From Opitutales bacterium (lineage in GTDB: Bacteria; Verrucomicrobiota; Verrucomicrobiia; Opitutales; UBA953), in NCBI GenBank assembly GCA_016463705.1, contig JAEMQU010000003.1, forward strand, positions 11,198 to 75,197: a stretch of 64,000 bases of DNA, in the 5' to 3' direction. Under the pieces are notes generated by a model that was given only the letters and a program-made list of their open reading frames with translations, ran no database searches and was not told where the DNA came from. A program made the position numbers and the translations under genes. Shown here one piece after another: positions 1 to 10,442 of this stretch. The first letter of the stretch is position 1; each line of letters opens with the position of its first letter.

Positions 1-2
1 GC

Positions 3-1352
3 GTGCTCGCTTGCATGATGGAAACCGAACGCGAGTGTTTCAAACTCGGTATTCCAATTAAGACCCGTCACAACGAAGTGGCTCCTGCTCAGTACGAAGT
101 AGCTCCAATTTATGAGTCTGCTAACGTAGCGCATGACCACCAAATGTTAACCATGACGCTGCTGCGTCGCGTTGCTACGAAACACGGCTTCGTTTGTCTT
201 CTCGCTGAGAAGCCATTCGCAGGTGTGAACGGTTCAGGTAAGCACGTTAACTGGTCCATCGGTGGTCCTGGCGTAGGTAATCTTCTCGAGCCAGGTAACG
301 ATCCTCACACCAACGCACAGTTCCTTGCTTTCTGCTCGGCGGTGATTCGTGCCGTGGATTTACACCAAGGTTTACTCCGTGCGTCTGTTGCCTCTGCAGG
401 TAACGATCACCGTCTTGGTGCGAACGAAGCGCCTCCTGCAATCATCTCGATTTACTTGGGCGATATGCTCAACGAAGTGATCGAACAAGTTAAAGCCAGT
501 GGGGCCGCATCCAGCTCACGCAAAGGTGGCACGATGACTCTCGGTGTAGATACCTTACCCGTACTTCCCAAAGATGCTGGTGACCGTAATCGTACCAGTC
601 CGTTCGCCTTCACTGGAAATAAATTCGAATTCCGCGCCGTAGGTTCTGCCTTCTCCGTAGCCGGTCCATTGACTGTATTAAATACAATCATGGCTGACTC
701 ACTGGATATGTTGGCTGACGAACTCGACGTGGAAATGAAGTCTACTAAAGATTTCAACATCGCTCTCCAAAAAGTTCTCAAAGCGATTCTTACCAAGCAC
801 GGCCGTATCATCTTCAATGGTAATGGATACTCTGAAGAATGGCACAAAGAAGCGGAGACGCGTGGACTCAAGAACCTCCGCACCACTCCTGAGGCGCTCC
901 CTGAAATTATTTCCAAAGCTGCCGTCGAATTATTCGAACGCCAAAAAGTTCTCAGCAAAGACGAGTTACACTCCCGCGAAGAAATCTACACTCACTCTTA
1001 TGTCTTGTCCGTTAAGACTGAGTCGAAGTTAACTTCAGAGATTGCGCGTACGCTTCTGTTGCCGGCTGCATTTAAATATGCAATCGAGCTCACCGCCGTA
1101 GCGGATAGCAAATCGGGTAAGAAACTACGCACCGAAATCCTCGCACTCGCTGATCAATTATCTGATGCGATCGATGCTTTAGATAAAGAACGTGCGGTTG
1201 AGTCCGATACCCACAGCAATGCAAAGCATGCCTGCGCTAAGGTTCTGCCTGCCATGTTGAAGGTGCGTGCGGCGGCCGATGCCCTTGAGGATCTAGTGGC
1301 CGACGAATACTGGCCATTACCATCCTACCAAGAGCTTCTCTTCCTCCGCTAA
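3..1352 (+). CDS. glnN: Glutamine synthetase type III (GlnN-like), 5' truncated by window edge
   Basis: Motifs RHNEVAPAQYEVAPIYE, GVNGSGKHVNWS and ASAGNDHRLGANEAPPAIISIYLG typical of GSIII; ORF open to the window start. Confidence 0.93.
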   Translation: MLACMMETERECFKLGIPIKTRHNEVAPAQYEVAPIYESANVAHDHQMLTMTLLRRVATKHGFVCLLAEKPFAGVNGSGKHVNWSIGGPGVGNLLEPGNDPHTNAQFLAFCSAVIRAVDLHQGLLRASVASAGNDHRLGANEAPPAIISIYLGDMLNEVIEQVKASGAASSSRKGGTMTLGVDTLPVLPKDAGDRNRTSPFAFTGNKFEFRAVGSAFSVAGPLTVLNTIMADSLDMLADELDVEMKSTKDFNIALQKVLKAILTKHGRIIFNGNGYSEEWHKEAETRGLKNLRTTPEALPEIISKAAVELFERQKVLSKDELHSREEIYTHSYVLSVKTESKLTSEIARTLLLPAAFKYAIELTAVADSKSGKKLRTEILALADQLSDAIDALDKERAVESDTHSNAKHACAKVLPAMLKVRAAADALEDLVADEYWPLPSYQELLFLR

Positions 1353-1375
1353 GCCTTCCCGGCCTAGCCGACATC

Positions 1376-1411
1376 ATGGGTCGAGTCTTCACAGACTCGG
1401 CCCATTTTTTT
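1376..1411 (+). terminator. Rho-independent terminator of the glutamine synthetase gene
   Basis: Stem atgggtcgagtct/agactcggcccat with tcac loop followed by T-run. Confidence 0.85.
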
Positions 1412-1431
1412 GCCTGGATAGATTGGCCAAC

Positions 1432-1455
1432 AAAAAACCCGCCAGGGGTGGCGGG
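1432..1455 (-). terminator. Rho-independent terminator of rpsU
   Basis: Minus strand: cccgcca/tggcggg stem followed by TTTTTT. Confidence 0.75.
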
Positions 1456-1485
1456 TCTTGGGTCGGATTAGCTAAGTCGGTCGAC

Positions 1486-1686
1486 TTAGTTGTTATCCCA
1501 CTTCTTACGGAGGTAACTGTTGAAGTTCTTTACCTTGGTCTTACGACGGCGACGTTCACATGGCTTTTCATAGCCACGTTTAGCGCGGACGTCTTTGATT
1601 ACGCCCTCGCGGTCGATTTTTTTCTTAAGGCGGCGGAGAGCCTTATCGATGGTCTCGCCTTTACGAATCTTGATTTCTACAGACAT
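1486..1686 (-). CDS. rpsU: 30S ribosomal protein bS21
   Basis: 66 aa MSVEIKIRKGETIDKALRRLKKKIDREGVIKDVRAKRGYEKPCERRRRK matches the S21 family. Confidence 0.93.
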   Translation of the reverse strand: MSVEIKIRKGETIDKALRRLKKKIDREGVIKDVRAKRGYEKPCERRRRKTKVKNFNSYLRKKWDNN

Positions 1687-1839
1687 GATTAATCAGTTGG
1701 AGGGTTGAAAGAACAGAGTCTGGTCGGGCTCGTCAACCCAGAAACCACGACTTTTTAGGATGTGAAAAACTTATCAAGAAAGGCAGATATCACGCTTGCG
1801 GAGGGGGTAAAGCACGGCAATCGTGGCAAACAACCCTCG

Positions 1840-4800
1840 ATGTACCTCAAGGAAATCGTAGCCAACGGATTCAAAAGCTTCGCCGATCGTACTCGAATTG
1901 AGTTACGCCCCGGAGTCACGGCTGTCGTCGGACCCAATGGCTGCGGAAAATCGAACATTGTAGACGCCATTCGCTGGGTGCTCGGCGAGCAAAGTGCTAA
2001 GTCCCTTCGTGGACAGAGCATGCAAGATGTTATCTTCAGTGGTACCGATACCCGTAGGCCACTTCCCCAGTGTGAAGTAGAATTAGTTTTTGCGGATTGT
2101 GAAAAAGAATTAGGCACAGCTTTTGCAGAAGTTTCCGTCATGCGTCGTCTGTATCGCGAAGGGACGAGCGACTATTTTTTAAACGGTAAGTCGGCTCGCC
2201 TAAAAGATATTCAACGTCTCTTCATGGATACGGGTATCGGACGTATGTCGTACTCGTTCATGGTCCAAGGACAGATCGAACAAGTTCTTTCCGCTAACCC
2301 TTCGGAGCGTCGTTATCTTTTTGAAGAAGCTGCCGGTATCACTCGTTATAAATCGCAACGTAAAGAGGCGCTGAATAAATTATCGGGCGTTGATGCTAAC
2401 TTAGCACGTGTCACCGACGTGATTGGTGAAGTGGGTCGACAAATTTCTAGTCTGCGTCGCCAAGCTGCTAAAGCCCTTCGCTATCGTCGCTTAAAACATC
2501 GCTACACTCATTTAGATTTAGCCTGGCAGACCAAACAGTTTATCGACCGTCGCCAACAAGTCGAAAAGCTTGAAGGTGAGGCCAATGTTAGCCGCACGGA
2601 AGTACAGTCGTTGTCCGATAGTTTACAGACTCGTGAATCGGCCCTCGCCGCCACCCGGGCGGCACGCATCGAATTAGCGGAACTCGTCCAACGCGCCCAG
2701 CAGGCTTTGTTTGATTTACGGACGGCTCGTGAAAATTCCGAATCCGAAGCACGCACCGCCGATTTAAGATCGCAAGATTTGACGGCGCGCTTGGCTGATA
2801 TTCGTCGCGAGGCTGCGGAAGCTGAACAAGCGATTACTGAGTACGAAACACGCTTACGGGGTAGTACCGATGTTAAATCGGCCGCCGCCGGCGATGTTTC
2901 AGTTGCCGATGCCAGCTTCCGAGAAAAAACCGCCGAGGTAGATCAACTAGGACGATTAGTCACTGAGTCCGAAGTTCGCTTACGTATGGCGCGACAAGAT
3001 ATTTTAATTGCGGAAGGTGAAATGACACGTGCACGTGCCGACGTGACCAATTCAGAAATTGATTTACGCGGACACCAGACTCGCTTGGTCGACTTAAATG
3101 ATTCACTCACGCAAGCCAAAGCCGAACGTCATGGTTTAGAGCTTCGTGCTAACGCAAGCGCCACAGTCGTCACCACCCGCCACCAAGATTTGCAAACTGC
3201 GCGTAGCACCGAAAGTGCAGCGACGGAAAAGGTGAAGGTATTCTATAATGATTTCCGTTCACTTCAGCTGACCATTTCAGAACAAGATCGAATCGTTGCT
3301 AAACTTTCAGCTCAGTTAGGTTTACTCGAACAAATGCAATCGCGCCTCGAGGGATTCTCCGATGCAGCGAAAGCCGTTTTACGCGGAGAACTTTCCGACG
3401 GCAAAGAAGCGGGCAAGGCATTGGCTGATCTCGTCAGTGTGACCGACGCTTCTGTCGCTGGTCCTTTAGAGAGTATTCTCGGTGCAGCGTCTGAAGCCGT
3501 CGCTTTGGATAATATTGATTTCTTACCAGGCATTGTTTCGCAGATGGGCGAACGCGAATTGGGTCGTGCTGTATTCCAAGTGGAAGCACCTCAAACTCAA
3601 AAATCTTCAGTGTCGGCACCCGCTTGGCTCCGTCAGGCATCCACCGCTGTTCAACCTAAGGCCGCCATTCACGCCCGCCTTATCTCCAATCTTTTCGATG
3701 GATGCTATATTTGTGACAGCTTGAGCGATTTCCTTAAATGGTGGCGCACTAACCCTGGATTCGAATTCTTTTTAGTGGCAACCACGAGTGGTGATCTCGT
3801 CGACCGTCGCGGTCTAGTCTTCGCCGGTCGCCCCCGCAAAGCGTCTTCGGGTGCTGCGATGGGAGTGTTTTCACGCGAGAGCGAAATTCGCTCCGTCCGT
3901 CAAAAACTTGAAGAAGAAAACGATAAACTTACCACGCTCAATGAGCAGGCAATCAGTTTACAAAGTCAGATTGATGAAGCGGAAGCTAATTTAGTTAATT
4001 TACGTTCGTCCACTGAAGCAGCAGCGGAAGAACTTTCGGTCGCTCAGGCTGATGAACGTTCCGCACGTGCTACTTTAGCTGCGATGGACGAAAGAATTTC
4101 TCGCGAGCAGCGTTTGTTAAATGAAACCGAAGTGGCTAAAGGTGAATCCATTATTCGCCGGAATCGCGCCCAAGATTTATTATCAGCCAAAGACGGACAA
4201 GTGGCCGGTCTGCGTCAGGCCATTGTTGATGGTGAACAAGATGTTGAACGTCGTCGCAAAGATGCTGAAACCAGACGCTCTCTCTTAGGCGATGTGCGTT
4301 TAAGTTTAGCGGAACAACGTCAACGACTCGAATTAGCAGGCCGCGAATTAGCTGATTTAGAATCACGTAAAATTGAAGCCACCGCCCGCTTGGTTGCTCG
4401 CCGCACGGAAGGGCAGAATAGTGAGCGGGCGATTGCTGAATTAAAAGCCCAGGCTCATACGGCTCGCGAAAATTCTCAGCGTCTGGCCGGCGAAATTGAA
4501 ACTTCAACTAACGCTCTGGCGGGTCTGCGTGATGAATTAAGTCAGAAAGATTCTGTTTTAGAATCGGAAGACCGTGTATTATCTGTTGATCGCGAACGTC
4601 TCCGCCAAACCGAGAGCCAACTCAAGTCTTACGAAGTTTCCCTCGCGGAACAAAGTTCGCAGTGTAATTTTATTTCTGAAAAAGTTTTATCCGATCACCA
4701 GACCGATGTGGCTAAAGTCGATTGGCGGATTGAATTATGGTGGGCGGATGGTGAGCCTGAAGGTGCTGCGGGCTTTGATGATTTAGAAGAAGCGGAAGAG

Positions 4801-5586
4801 GGTGAAACCCAGCCGGTGAAGGAAGCTGCAGTGCAACGCGGTCAACCCACCGAGGATGACCTTAAGAATATGGAATCTGTTGATTGGCCTCCCTTGGTCC
4901 GAGAAATTTCCCAACTGCGTGAGCGCATGGCGGGGATGGGCTCGATTAATTTAGTCGCCGTCGAAGAATATTCTTCTCTGCGCGACCGCCATGATTTCTT
5001 AACGAAGCAAAGTGACGACTTGTGGAAGGCGAAAGAGGAACTGACCAAAGCTATTAACGAGCTCAATGAAACTTCGCTCCGCTTATTCACGGAAACTTTT
5101 GAGCAAATTCGCAAGAACTTCAAATTTACCTTCGACCGCTTATTCGTCGGCGGATTTGCCGACTTACAATTAGTTCAAGCGGAAGACCCCCTGGAAAGCG
5201 GCATCGAAATTATTGCTCAGCCTCCTGGTACTAAGTTAAGAGGCATTTCTTTACTCTCGGGTGGTCAACGCACGATGACTGCCGTGGCCTTACTCTTTGG
5301 TATCTACATGGTGAAGCCTTCGCCGCTTTGCGTCTTGGACGAATTAGACGCTCCGCTCGACGACACTAACGTCGGCCGATTTACTGATATTTTAAGAGAC
5401 TTCACGAAATTCTCACAGTTCTTAGTCATTACGCACAATAAGCGGACGGTCTCAGCGGCAGACACGATTTTTGGTGCGACCATGCAGGAACGTGGCGTGA
5501 CGAAACTTTTCTCGATGCGCTTTAATAAAGAAAGCGATGAAGCCGAGCCCACCCCGCCGGGTGGTGGTTTTACGATGGCTCGTTGA
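1840..5586 (+). CDS. smc: Chromosome segregation protein SMC (start moved to the internal ATG of MYLKEIVANGFKSF)
   Basis: N-terminal GFKSFADRTRIELRPGVTAVVGPNGCGKSN Walker A, long coiled coils, hinge, C-terminal LLSGGQRTMTAVALLF signature and LDELDAPLDDTN Walker B. Confidence 0.96.
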   Translation: MYLKEIVANGFKSFADRTRIELRPGVTAVVGPNGCGKSNIVDAIRWVLGEQSAKSLRGQSMQDVIFSGTDTRRPLPQCEVELVFADCEKELGTAFAEVSVMRRLYREGTSDYFLNGKSARLKDIQRLFMDTGIGRMSYSFMVQGQIEQVLSANPSERRYLFEEAAGITRYKSQRKEALNKLSGVDANLARVTDVIGEVGRQISSLRRQAAKALRYRRLKHRYTHLDLAWQTKQFIDRRQQVEKLEGEANVSRTEVQSLSDSLQTRESALAATRAARIELAELVQRAQQALFDLRTARENSESEARTADLRSQDLTARLADIRREAAEAEQAITEYETRLRGSTDVKSAAAGDVSVADASFREKTAEVDQLGRLVTESEVRLRMARQDILIAEGEMTRARADVTNSEIDLRGHQTRLVDLNDSLTQAKAERHGLELRANASATVVTTRHQDLQTARSTESAATEKVKVFYNDFRSLQLTISEQDRIVAKLSAQLGLLEQMQSRLEGFSDAAKAVLRGELSDGKEAGKALADLVSVTDASVAGPLESILGAASEAVALDNIDFLPGIVSQMGERELGRAVFQVEAPQTQKSSVSAPAWLRQASTAVQPKAAIHARLISNLFDGCYICDSLSDFLKWWRTNPGFEFFLVATTSGDLVDRRGLVFAGRPRKASSGAAMGVFSRESEIRSVRQKLEEENDKLTTLNEQAISLQSQIDEAEANLVNLRSSTEAAAEELSVAQADERSARATLAAMDERISREQRLLNETEVAKGESIIRRNRAQDLLSAKDGQVAGLRQAIVDGEQDVERRRKDAETRRSLLGDVRLSLAEQRQRLELAGRELADLESRKIEATARLVARRTEGQNSERAIAELKAQAHTARENSQRLAGEIETSTNALAGLRDELSQKDSVLESEDRVLSVDRERLRQTESQLKSYEVSLAEQSSQCNFISEKVLSDHQTDVAKVDWRIELWWADGEPEGAAGFDDLEEAEEGETQPVKEAAVQRGQPTEDDLKNMESVDWPPLVREISQLRERMAGMGSINLVAVEEYSSLRDRHDFLTKQSDDLWKAKEELTKAINELNETSLRLFTETFEQIRKNFKFTFDRLFVGGFADLQLVQAEDPLESGIEIIAQPPGTKLRGISLLSGGQRTMTAVALLFGIYMVKPSPLCVLDELDAPLDDTNVGRFTDILRDFTKFSQFLVITHNKRTVSAADTIFGATMQERGVTKLFSMRFNKESDEAEPTPPGGGFTMAR

Positions 5587-5628
5587 GGTCGGCTTGCCTT
5601 GAATCCTTGAAGTCTTATTAATAGACGC

Positions 5629-6759
5629 ATGAGCCGTCTGTATGCCGCCATCTTATTATTGCCCGCATGGGTTTTTGCGGGGGTGTCTTTTGAAACCGAC
5701 GCGCGCGATCTAAATCGTTCACGAGCTGGAGCAAGCTATGCCGACATGTTATCACAAATAACTCCAGCGGTAGTGAGTATTCGAATCGCTAAAACTCTTC
5801 CCACGGAAACTGTGCGTCGTTTGCGTGGTCGTTTAACCGCTGAAGACTTAAAACAGTTTAAAGTGGATTCGCAAACGGGCGAAGTGCTTTGGTTTCAGGG
5901 TTTGGGTTCCGGCACCATTGTAAATTCTAATGGATATATCATCACCAATCGCCACGTTGTTTTAATAAACGATAATCGCACGGGTGTATCATCTATTGCA
6001 AGTGCGGCCTATGTGACGCTTTCCGATAAGAGAGAATTTAAAGCGCAGGTCTTAGGTGTAGATGAGAAGACGGATATCGCTGTATTAAAAATTAACGAAA
6101 AAAATCTGCCGTTCGCACGATTTGCCGACAGCGATAAATGTCGCGTGGGTGATGTCGTTTTTGCCATCGGGAATCCCTTGGGTGTCGGCATGACAGTCAC
6201 GTCCGGAATTGTTTCGGGTCTCAGTCGATCCGACACCGGATTCGGCCTGGTTTATCAGGACTTTATTCAAACCGATGCGGCGATTAATGTAGGTAACTCG
6301 GGTGGCCCACTGGTTGATTTTGAAGGTAGAGTTATCGGAATGAATACCCTGATACGTACCGCCAGCGGGCAGGGTGGAAACATCGGTATCGGCTTTTCCA
6401 TTCCGGCTAATTTAATTTCCGGGGTGGCTTTAGATTTAGCTAATACTGGTAAAGTCACGCGCGGATTTTTAGGATTATTTGGCGAAGATGTTGAGATGGT
6501 TACGGCGAAGAAGCTGATGTTAAATAATGGTGGCGTCCGCATTACGGAAGTCGCCGAAGGCTCGCCGGCATTCCGCGCGGGCTTGCGTAAAGATGATATC
6601 ATCACGGCAGTGGATGGTAAGTCGTTCGAGAGTTGGAATGAATTGCGTATCATCATTGCTCGACGTAAACCTGGTGAAGTCATGCAACTATCGATGGTTA
6701 GAAACGGTGGAAACTCTCTCGTGAACATTACCGTGTCGGAGCGCGCGCCGGGTAATTAA
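5629..6759 (+). CDS. HtrA/DegP-like trypsin-like serine protease with one PDZ domain
   Basis: Catalytic motifs ITNRHVV, DIAVLKI and GNSGGPLVD; C-terminal PDZ (GVRITEVAEGSPAFRAGLRKDDIITAVDGK); signal peptide. Confidence 0.93.
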   Translation: MSRLYAAILLLPAWVFAGVSFETDARDLNRSRAGASYADMLSQITPAVVSIRIAKTLPTETVRRLRGRLTAEDLKQFKVDSQTGEVLWFQGLGSGTIVNSNGYIITNRHVVLINDNRTGVSSIASAAYVTLSDKREFKAQVLGVDEKTDIAVLKINEKNLPFARFADSDKCRVGDVVFAIGNPLGVGMTVTSGIVSGLSRSDTGFGLVYQDFIQTDAAINVGNSGGPLVDFEGRVIGMNTLIRTASGQGGNIGIGFSIPANLISGVALDLANTGKVTRGFLGLFGEDVEMVTAKKLMLNNGGVRITEVAEGSPAFRAGLRKDDIITAVDGKSFESWNELRIIIARRKPGEVMQLSMVRNGGNSLVNITVSERAPGN

Positions 6760-7529
6760 TGCGCTTACTCCGTTCCATTCGCGAATTAACCGGTGGTCAA
6801 GTGCCGCCCATCACCCGTCGGGCCACGCTCGTGGTGGGCATTTTATTCTTTATCTCCCTGATTATTTTCAAACCGCAAGCGAAGGTCCATCCGCGCGCTC
6901 AGTCGTTGGCTCACCCCGTTCAACTTTTACCTAAAGGAAGTGCGTTGGCTGAAAACGAGAGTTTGTTGGATGCTTCAGTTATTTATTTACCAGCGACCAC
7001 GACAGAACGCCGGGTCGCGTCTTTATCCGAGACCATTCAAGTGGAAGATGCTCCTTTGCCTGCCTTCGGCCCCCAATTTCGTTTTAGCCCGAACCGCCCG
7101 CTCGATCTGCCTTTGGAGACAGAAAAATCTCAGGCCCCCAGTGCTTACCAGGCAATACCCCTCAAGGACACTCAACCCTTCGCCTCGATGGGCTCTGCCA
7201 ATTTGTCTCAAAACTCGATGGAGCCCAGGAGTGGTTTATACGAAGTTTATCCCGTAAGTGGGGCAATAAAGCCGATTTTGAGCGGTAAAATGCCCAATAA
7301 AATCAAGTTTTATGATAAAAATCCCACAAAAAACGAAAAATTAGCTACACTTCCGTCAAATTTAGAGCTTTTAATTGCCTTAGATTCGATGGGAATGCAG
7401 TCACAGGCTCGATTATTGAGGTCTTCGGGGGATGTTGAGCTCGATAATGAGGTAAAACAGTGGAGTTCGTCGATGGACTGGGGTCGTCTCTTGGCTCCCG
7501 GATTTTACCGTTTGGTGATCGGTCCCTGA
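6759..7529 (+). CDS. Membrane-anchored protein with possible TonB-C-like C-terminus
   Basis: Start overlaps the htrA stop (TAATG); N-terminal TM VVGILFFISLIIF; Pro-rich middle; C-terminal LIALDSMGMQSQARLLRSSGDVELDNEVKQW resembles TonB-C. Confidence 0.6.
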   Translation: MRLLRSIRELTGGQVPPITRRATLVVGILFFISLIIFKPQAKVHPRAQSLAHPVQLLPKGSALAENESLLDASVIYLPATTTERRVASLSETIQVEDAPLPAFGPQFRFSPNRPLDLPLETEKSQAPSAYQAIPLKDTQPFASMGSANLSQNSMEPRSGLYEVYPVSGAIKPILSGKMPNKIKFYDKNPTKNEKLATLPSNLELLIALDSMGMQSQARLLRSSGDVELDNEVKQWSSSMDWGRLLAPGFYRLVIGP

Positions 7530-7633
7530 GGTTGAAACCTTGGGTTAAAAGAAGGTAAAAAAACCGCTTGACGATGGGCAAATCGATTGGCATTCAAACC
7601 CTTCCCTTGACGTCCAAATTGCGTTGACGGTTC

Positions 7634-7709
7634 GCCCCTGTAGCTCAGTTGGCAGAGCGCGTCCTTGGTAAGGACGAGGTCGACGGTTCAAATCCGTTCG
7701 GGGGCTCCA
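7634..7709 (+). tRNA. tRNA-Thr(GGT)
   Basis: Cloverleaf: gcccctg/cgggggc acceptor, loop TTGGTAA with GGT anticodon, GGTTCAAATCC T-arm, encoded CCA. Confidence 0.95.
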
Positions 7710-7755
7710 CCACTTTCCACAACCACCACCAACCACCTCCTCAACAAAAAATATT

Positions 7756-8943
7756 ATGGCAAAAGAGAAGTTCAATCGCACTAAGCCTCACGTGAATGTC
7801 GGCACTATCGGTCACATTGACCATGGTAAGTCTACCACCACTGCTGCTATCGTTGCCGTCCAGGCACGTAAAGGTCTCGCTGAGACCAAGTCCTATGCCG
7901 AAATCACCAAGGGTGGTACGGTTCGTGACGCTACGAAAACTGTGACCATCTCCGTGTCACACGTTGAGTACGAATCTACCAATCGTCACTACGCACACGT
8001 CGATTGCCCAGGCCACGCTGACTTCGTGAAGAACATGATCACCGGTGCTGCGCAAATGGATGGAGCGATTCTCGTTGTATCCGCTGCTGACGGTGTGATG
8101 CCACAAACCAAGGAGCACATCCTCCTCGCACGTCAGGTCGGCGTTCCTAAGATTGTTGTATGGTTAAACAAAGTAGACCTTTCCGAGCCTGATCTTATCG
8201 ACCTCGTTGAAATGGAAGTTCGCGACTTACTGAATAAATATCAGTACGACGGCGACAATGCTAAGATCGTTCGTGGTTCTGCCACGGCTGCGCTCGAAGG
8301 CACCCCAGAAGGCGAACAAGCGATTCAAAATCTTCTCGACGCTCTCGACGCAGAAATTCCTGAGCCTAAGCGCGAAACCGACAAACCGTTCATGATGTCT
8401 GTTGAAGACGTCTTCTCAATCACAGGTCGTGGCACTGTTGCCACCGGTCGTATTGAGCGTGGTGTGGTTAAGGTTGGCGAAGAAATCGAAATCGTCGGTC
8501 TCCGCGATACTCTTAAGACAACGGTTACGGGTGTTGAAATGTTCCGTAAGGAACTCGATCAAGGTCAAGCTGGCGACAACGTCGGTCTCCTTCTTCGTGG
8601 TGTTGAAAAAGCTCAAATCGAACGCGGACAAGTTCTCGCGAAGACTGGCTCAATCAAACCGCACACCCACGGTAAGGCACAAATCTACGTTCTGAAACAA
8701 GACGAAGGTGGCCGCCATACTTCCTTTACTAATAACTATCGTCCTCAGTTCTTCTTTGGAACTTGTGACGTTACCGGTACCGTAATCCTCCCTGAAGGAG
8801 TTGAAATGGTAATGCCTGGTGACAACGTCACGATCACCATCGAATTACAAAAACCAATCGCTATGGAAAAAGGCCAACGCTTCGCGCTTCGTGAAGGTGG
8901 TAAGACCATTGGCGCAGGTCAGATCCTTGATATCATCAAGTAA
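7756..8943 (+). CDS. tuf: Elongation factor Tu
   Basis: [61 protein letters not shown]; 395 aa. Confidence 0.99.
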   Translation: MAKEKFNRTKPHVNVGTIGHIDHGKSTTTAAIVAVQARKGLAETKSYAEITKGGTVRDATKTVTISVSHVEYESTNRHYAHVDCPGHADFVKNMITGAAQMDGAILVVSAADGVMPQTKEHILLARQVGVPKIVVWLNKVDLSEPDLIDLVEMEVRDLLNKYQYDGDNAKIVRGSATAALEGTPEGEQAIQNLLDALDAEIPEPKRETDKPFMMSVEDVFSITGRGTVATGRIERGVVKVGEEIEIVGLRDTLKTTVTGVEMFRKELDQGQAGDNVGLLLRGVEKAQIERGQVLAKTGSIKPHTHGKAQIYVLKQDEGGRHTSFTNNYRPQFFFGTCDVTGTVILPEGVEMVMPGDNVTITIELQKPIAMEKGQRFALREGGKTIGAGQILDIIK

Positions 8944-9021
8944 TCTCTAACCAGACGCTTCGACAAGGTGCCGAGGTCCCCTAAAAAGGTACCCGGCATT
9001 TGTCACTTCTAACGAAATCAT

Positions 9022-9097
9022 AGGACGGTAGCTCAATTGGCAGAGTAGCGGTCTCCAAAACCGTTGGTTGTGGGTTCGACTCCCTCCCGTCCTGCCA
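9022..9097 (+). tRNA. tRNA-Trp(CCA)
   Basis: aggacgg/ccgtcct acceptor, CTCCAAA loop with CCA anticodon, GGTTCGACTCC, encoded CCA. Confidence 0.95.
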
Positions 9098-9129
9098 CTC
9101 TCGCCTAAAAAAACACACCCATCACCACC

Positions 9130-9336
9130 ATGTTCGCCTTCCTCGGACGCCTTCGCACCTTCTGGAACGAAACCCTCAATGAGGTTTTTGTTAAGGCGAC
9201 TTGGCCTACGGCGAAGGAACTCGTGGACTCTACACTCGTGGTGATTGCTGCTATTTTTCTTTTGGGCACCGTGGTTTTTCTCTGTGATTTTTCACTCTCA
9301 AACTTTGTCCAATTCGCGACTCAGTTGGTCCGATAA
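9130..9336 (+). CDS. secE: Preprotein translocase subunit SecE
   Basis: 68 aa with FVKATWPTAKELVDSTLVV and one TM; sits between tRNA-Trp and nusG. Confidence 0.9.
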   Translation: MFAFLGRLRTFWNETLNEVFVKATWPTAKELVDSTLVVIAAIFLLGTVVFLCDFSLSNFVQFATQLVR

Positions 9337-9341
9337 TATCC

Positions 9342-9923
9342 ATGATATCTATGATTAATTCTCCCGCTGATTTTCGTTGGTACACGATTCAAACACTCTC
9401 GAACAACGAGGGTAAGGTGAAGCGCACCATTGATCGTAATATCAAGGAACAAGAAATGGGTGATTACATCGCCGAAATCTTAATGCCTGTAAAAACGGTT
9501 AAAGATTTCCGTAATGGAAAAAAGCGTGAGAGCGAAATGAAGTTGTATCCAACCTACCTCTTTGTTCGGGCCCGTTTATTCGACGACGAAGGCACTCTGT
9601 TAGAAGGACCTTGGAACTTTATCAAAAAAACCGACGGTGTTACGGGTCTCATCGGTGGCATGAATCCAACTCCACTGCGTACCGAAGAAATCAATACCAT
9701 CATTCAACAGATGGCTGATTCTGCTGATAAGGTCGTACCTAAACTCAGCTTCAACATCGGTGAACGCGTCAAAATCACGGACGGACCTTTCAAGAGCGTT
9801 TCTGGAACCATCGACACCATCGACAACGATCGTGGCCGCCTCCAAGTCTCGGTCGATATTTTTGGCCGCTCGGCTCCCGTGGAGCTCGAGTTCTGGCAAG
9901 TTGAACGCGACGACCGCGAATAA
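9342..9923 (+). CDS. nusG: Transcription termination/antitermination protein NusG
   Basis: WYTIQTLSNNEGKVKRTI, NGN domain, KOW motif (GERVKITDGPFKSVSGTI). Confidence 0.96.
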   Translation: MISMINSPADFRWYTIQTLSNNEGKVKRTIDRNIKEQEMGDYIAEILMPVKTVKDFRNGKKRESEMKLYPTYLFVRARLFDDEGTLLEGPWNFIKKTDGVTGLIGGMNPTPLRTEEINTIIQQMADSADKVVPKLSFNIGERVKITDGPFKSVSGTIDTIDNDRGRLQVSVDIFGRSAPVELEFWQVERDDRE

Positions 9924-9955
9924 TTTTTACCAACCCTAAACTTTAACACACTACT

Positions 9956-10381
9956 ATGGCAAAGAAAGTCATCGGCGAAATTAGGCTCCAGCTCCCTGCA
10001 GGTGCCGCTAATCCAGCTCCTCCCGTGGGTCCCGCTCTCGGGGCTAAGGGCGTGAACATCATGGCCTTTTGTAAAGAGTTCAACGCTCGTACGAAAGACC
10101 AAGCAGGTTTGATTCTGCCAGTAATCATTTCCGTTTTCCAAGATAAGTCTTTCACCTTCATCCTAAAATCTCCTCCCGCTTCCGTCTTACTGAAGAAGGC
10201 TGCGAAGATTGAGAGCGGTGCCGCTGTTCCTAACCGCGACAAAGTCGGTAAGGTTACCAAGAAGCAACTTCTCGAAATCGTTGAGTTGAAGAAAAAAGAT
10301 TTAAATGCCACGAACCCTGAAAACGCTGCTCGCATGATTGCGGGTACGGCGCGCTCGATGGGTATCGAAGTTGTTGGCTAA
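9956..10381 (+). CDS. rplK: 50S ribosomal protein uL11
   Basis: [38 protein letters not shown]. Confidence 0.98.
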   Translation: MAKKVIGEIRLQLPAGAANPAPPVGPALGAKGVNIMAFCKEFNARTKDQAGLILPVIISVFQDKSFTFILKSPPASVLLKKAAKIESGAAVPNRDKVGKVTKKQLLEIVELKKKDLNATNPENAARMIAGTARSMGIEVVG

Positions 10382-10442
10382 TTTTCACCCCCAATATCCA
10401 AACCAAAAAATTACTGCATCACGCAGGAGACCACAAGTCGCT

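Noticed and set aside
1423-1692. 89-aa plus-strand ORF over rpsU
   Set aside because: Antisense to a well-supported bS21 gene and starts inside its terminator
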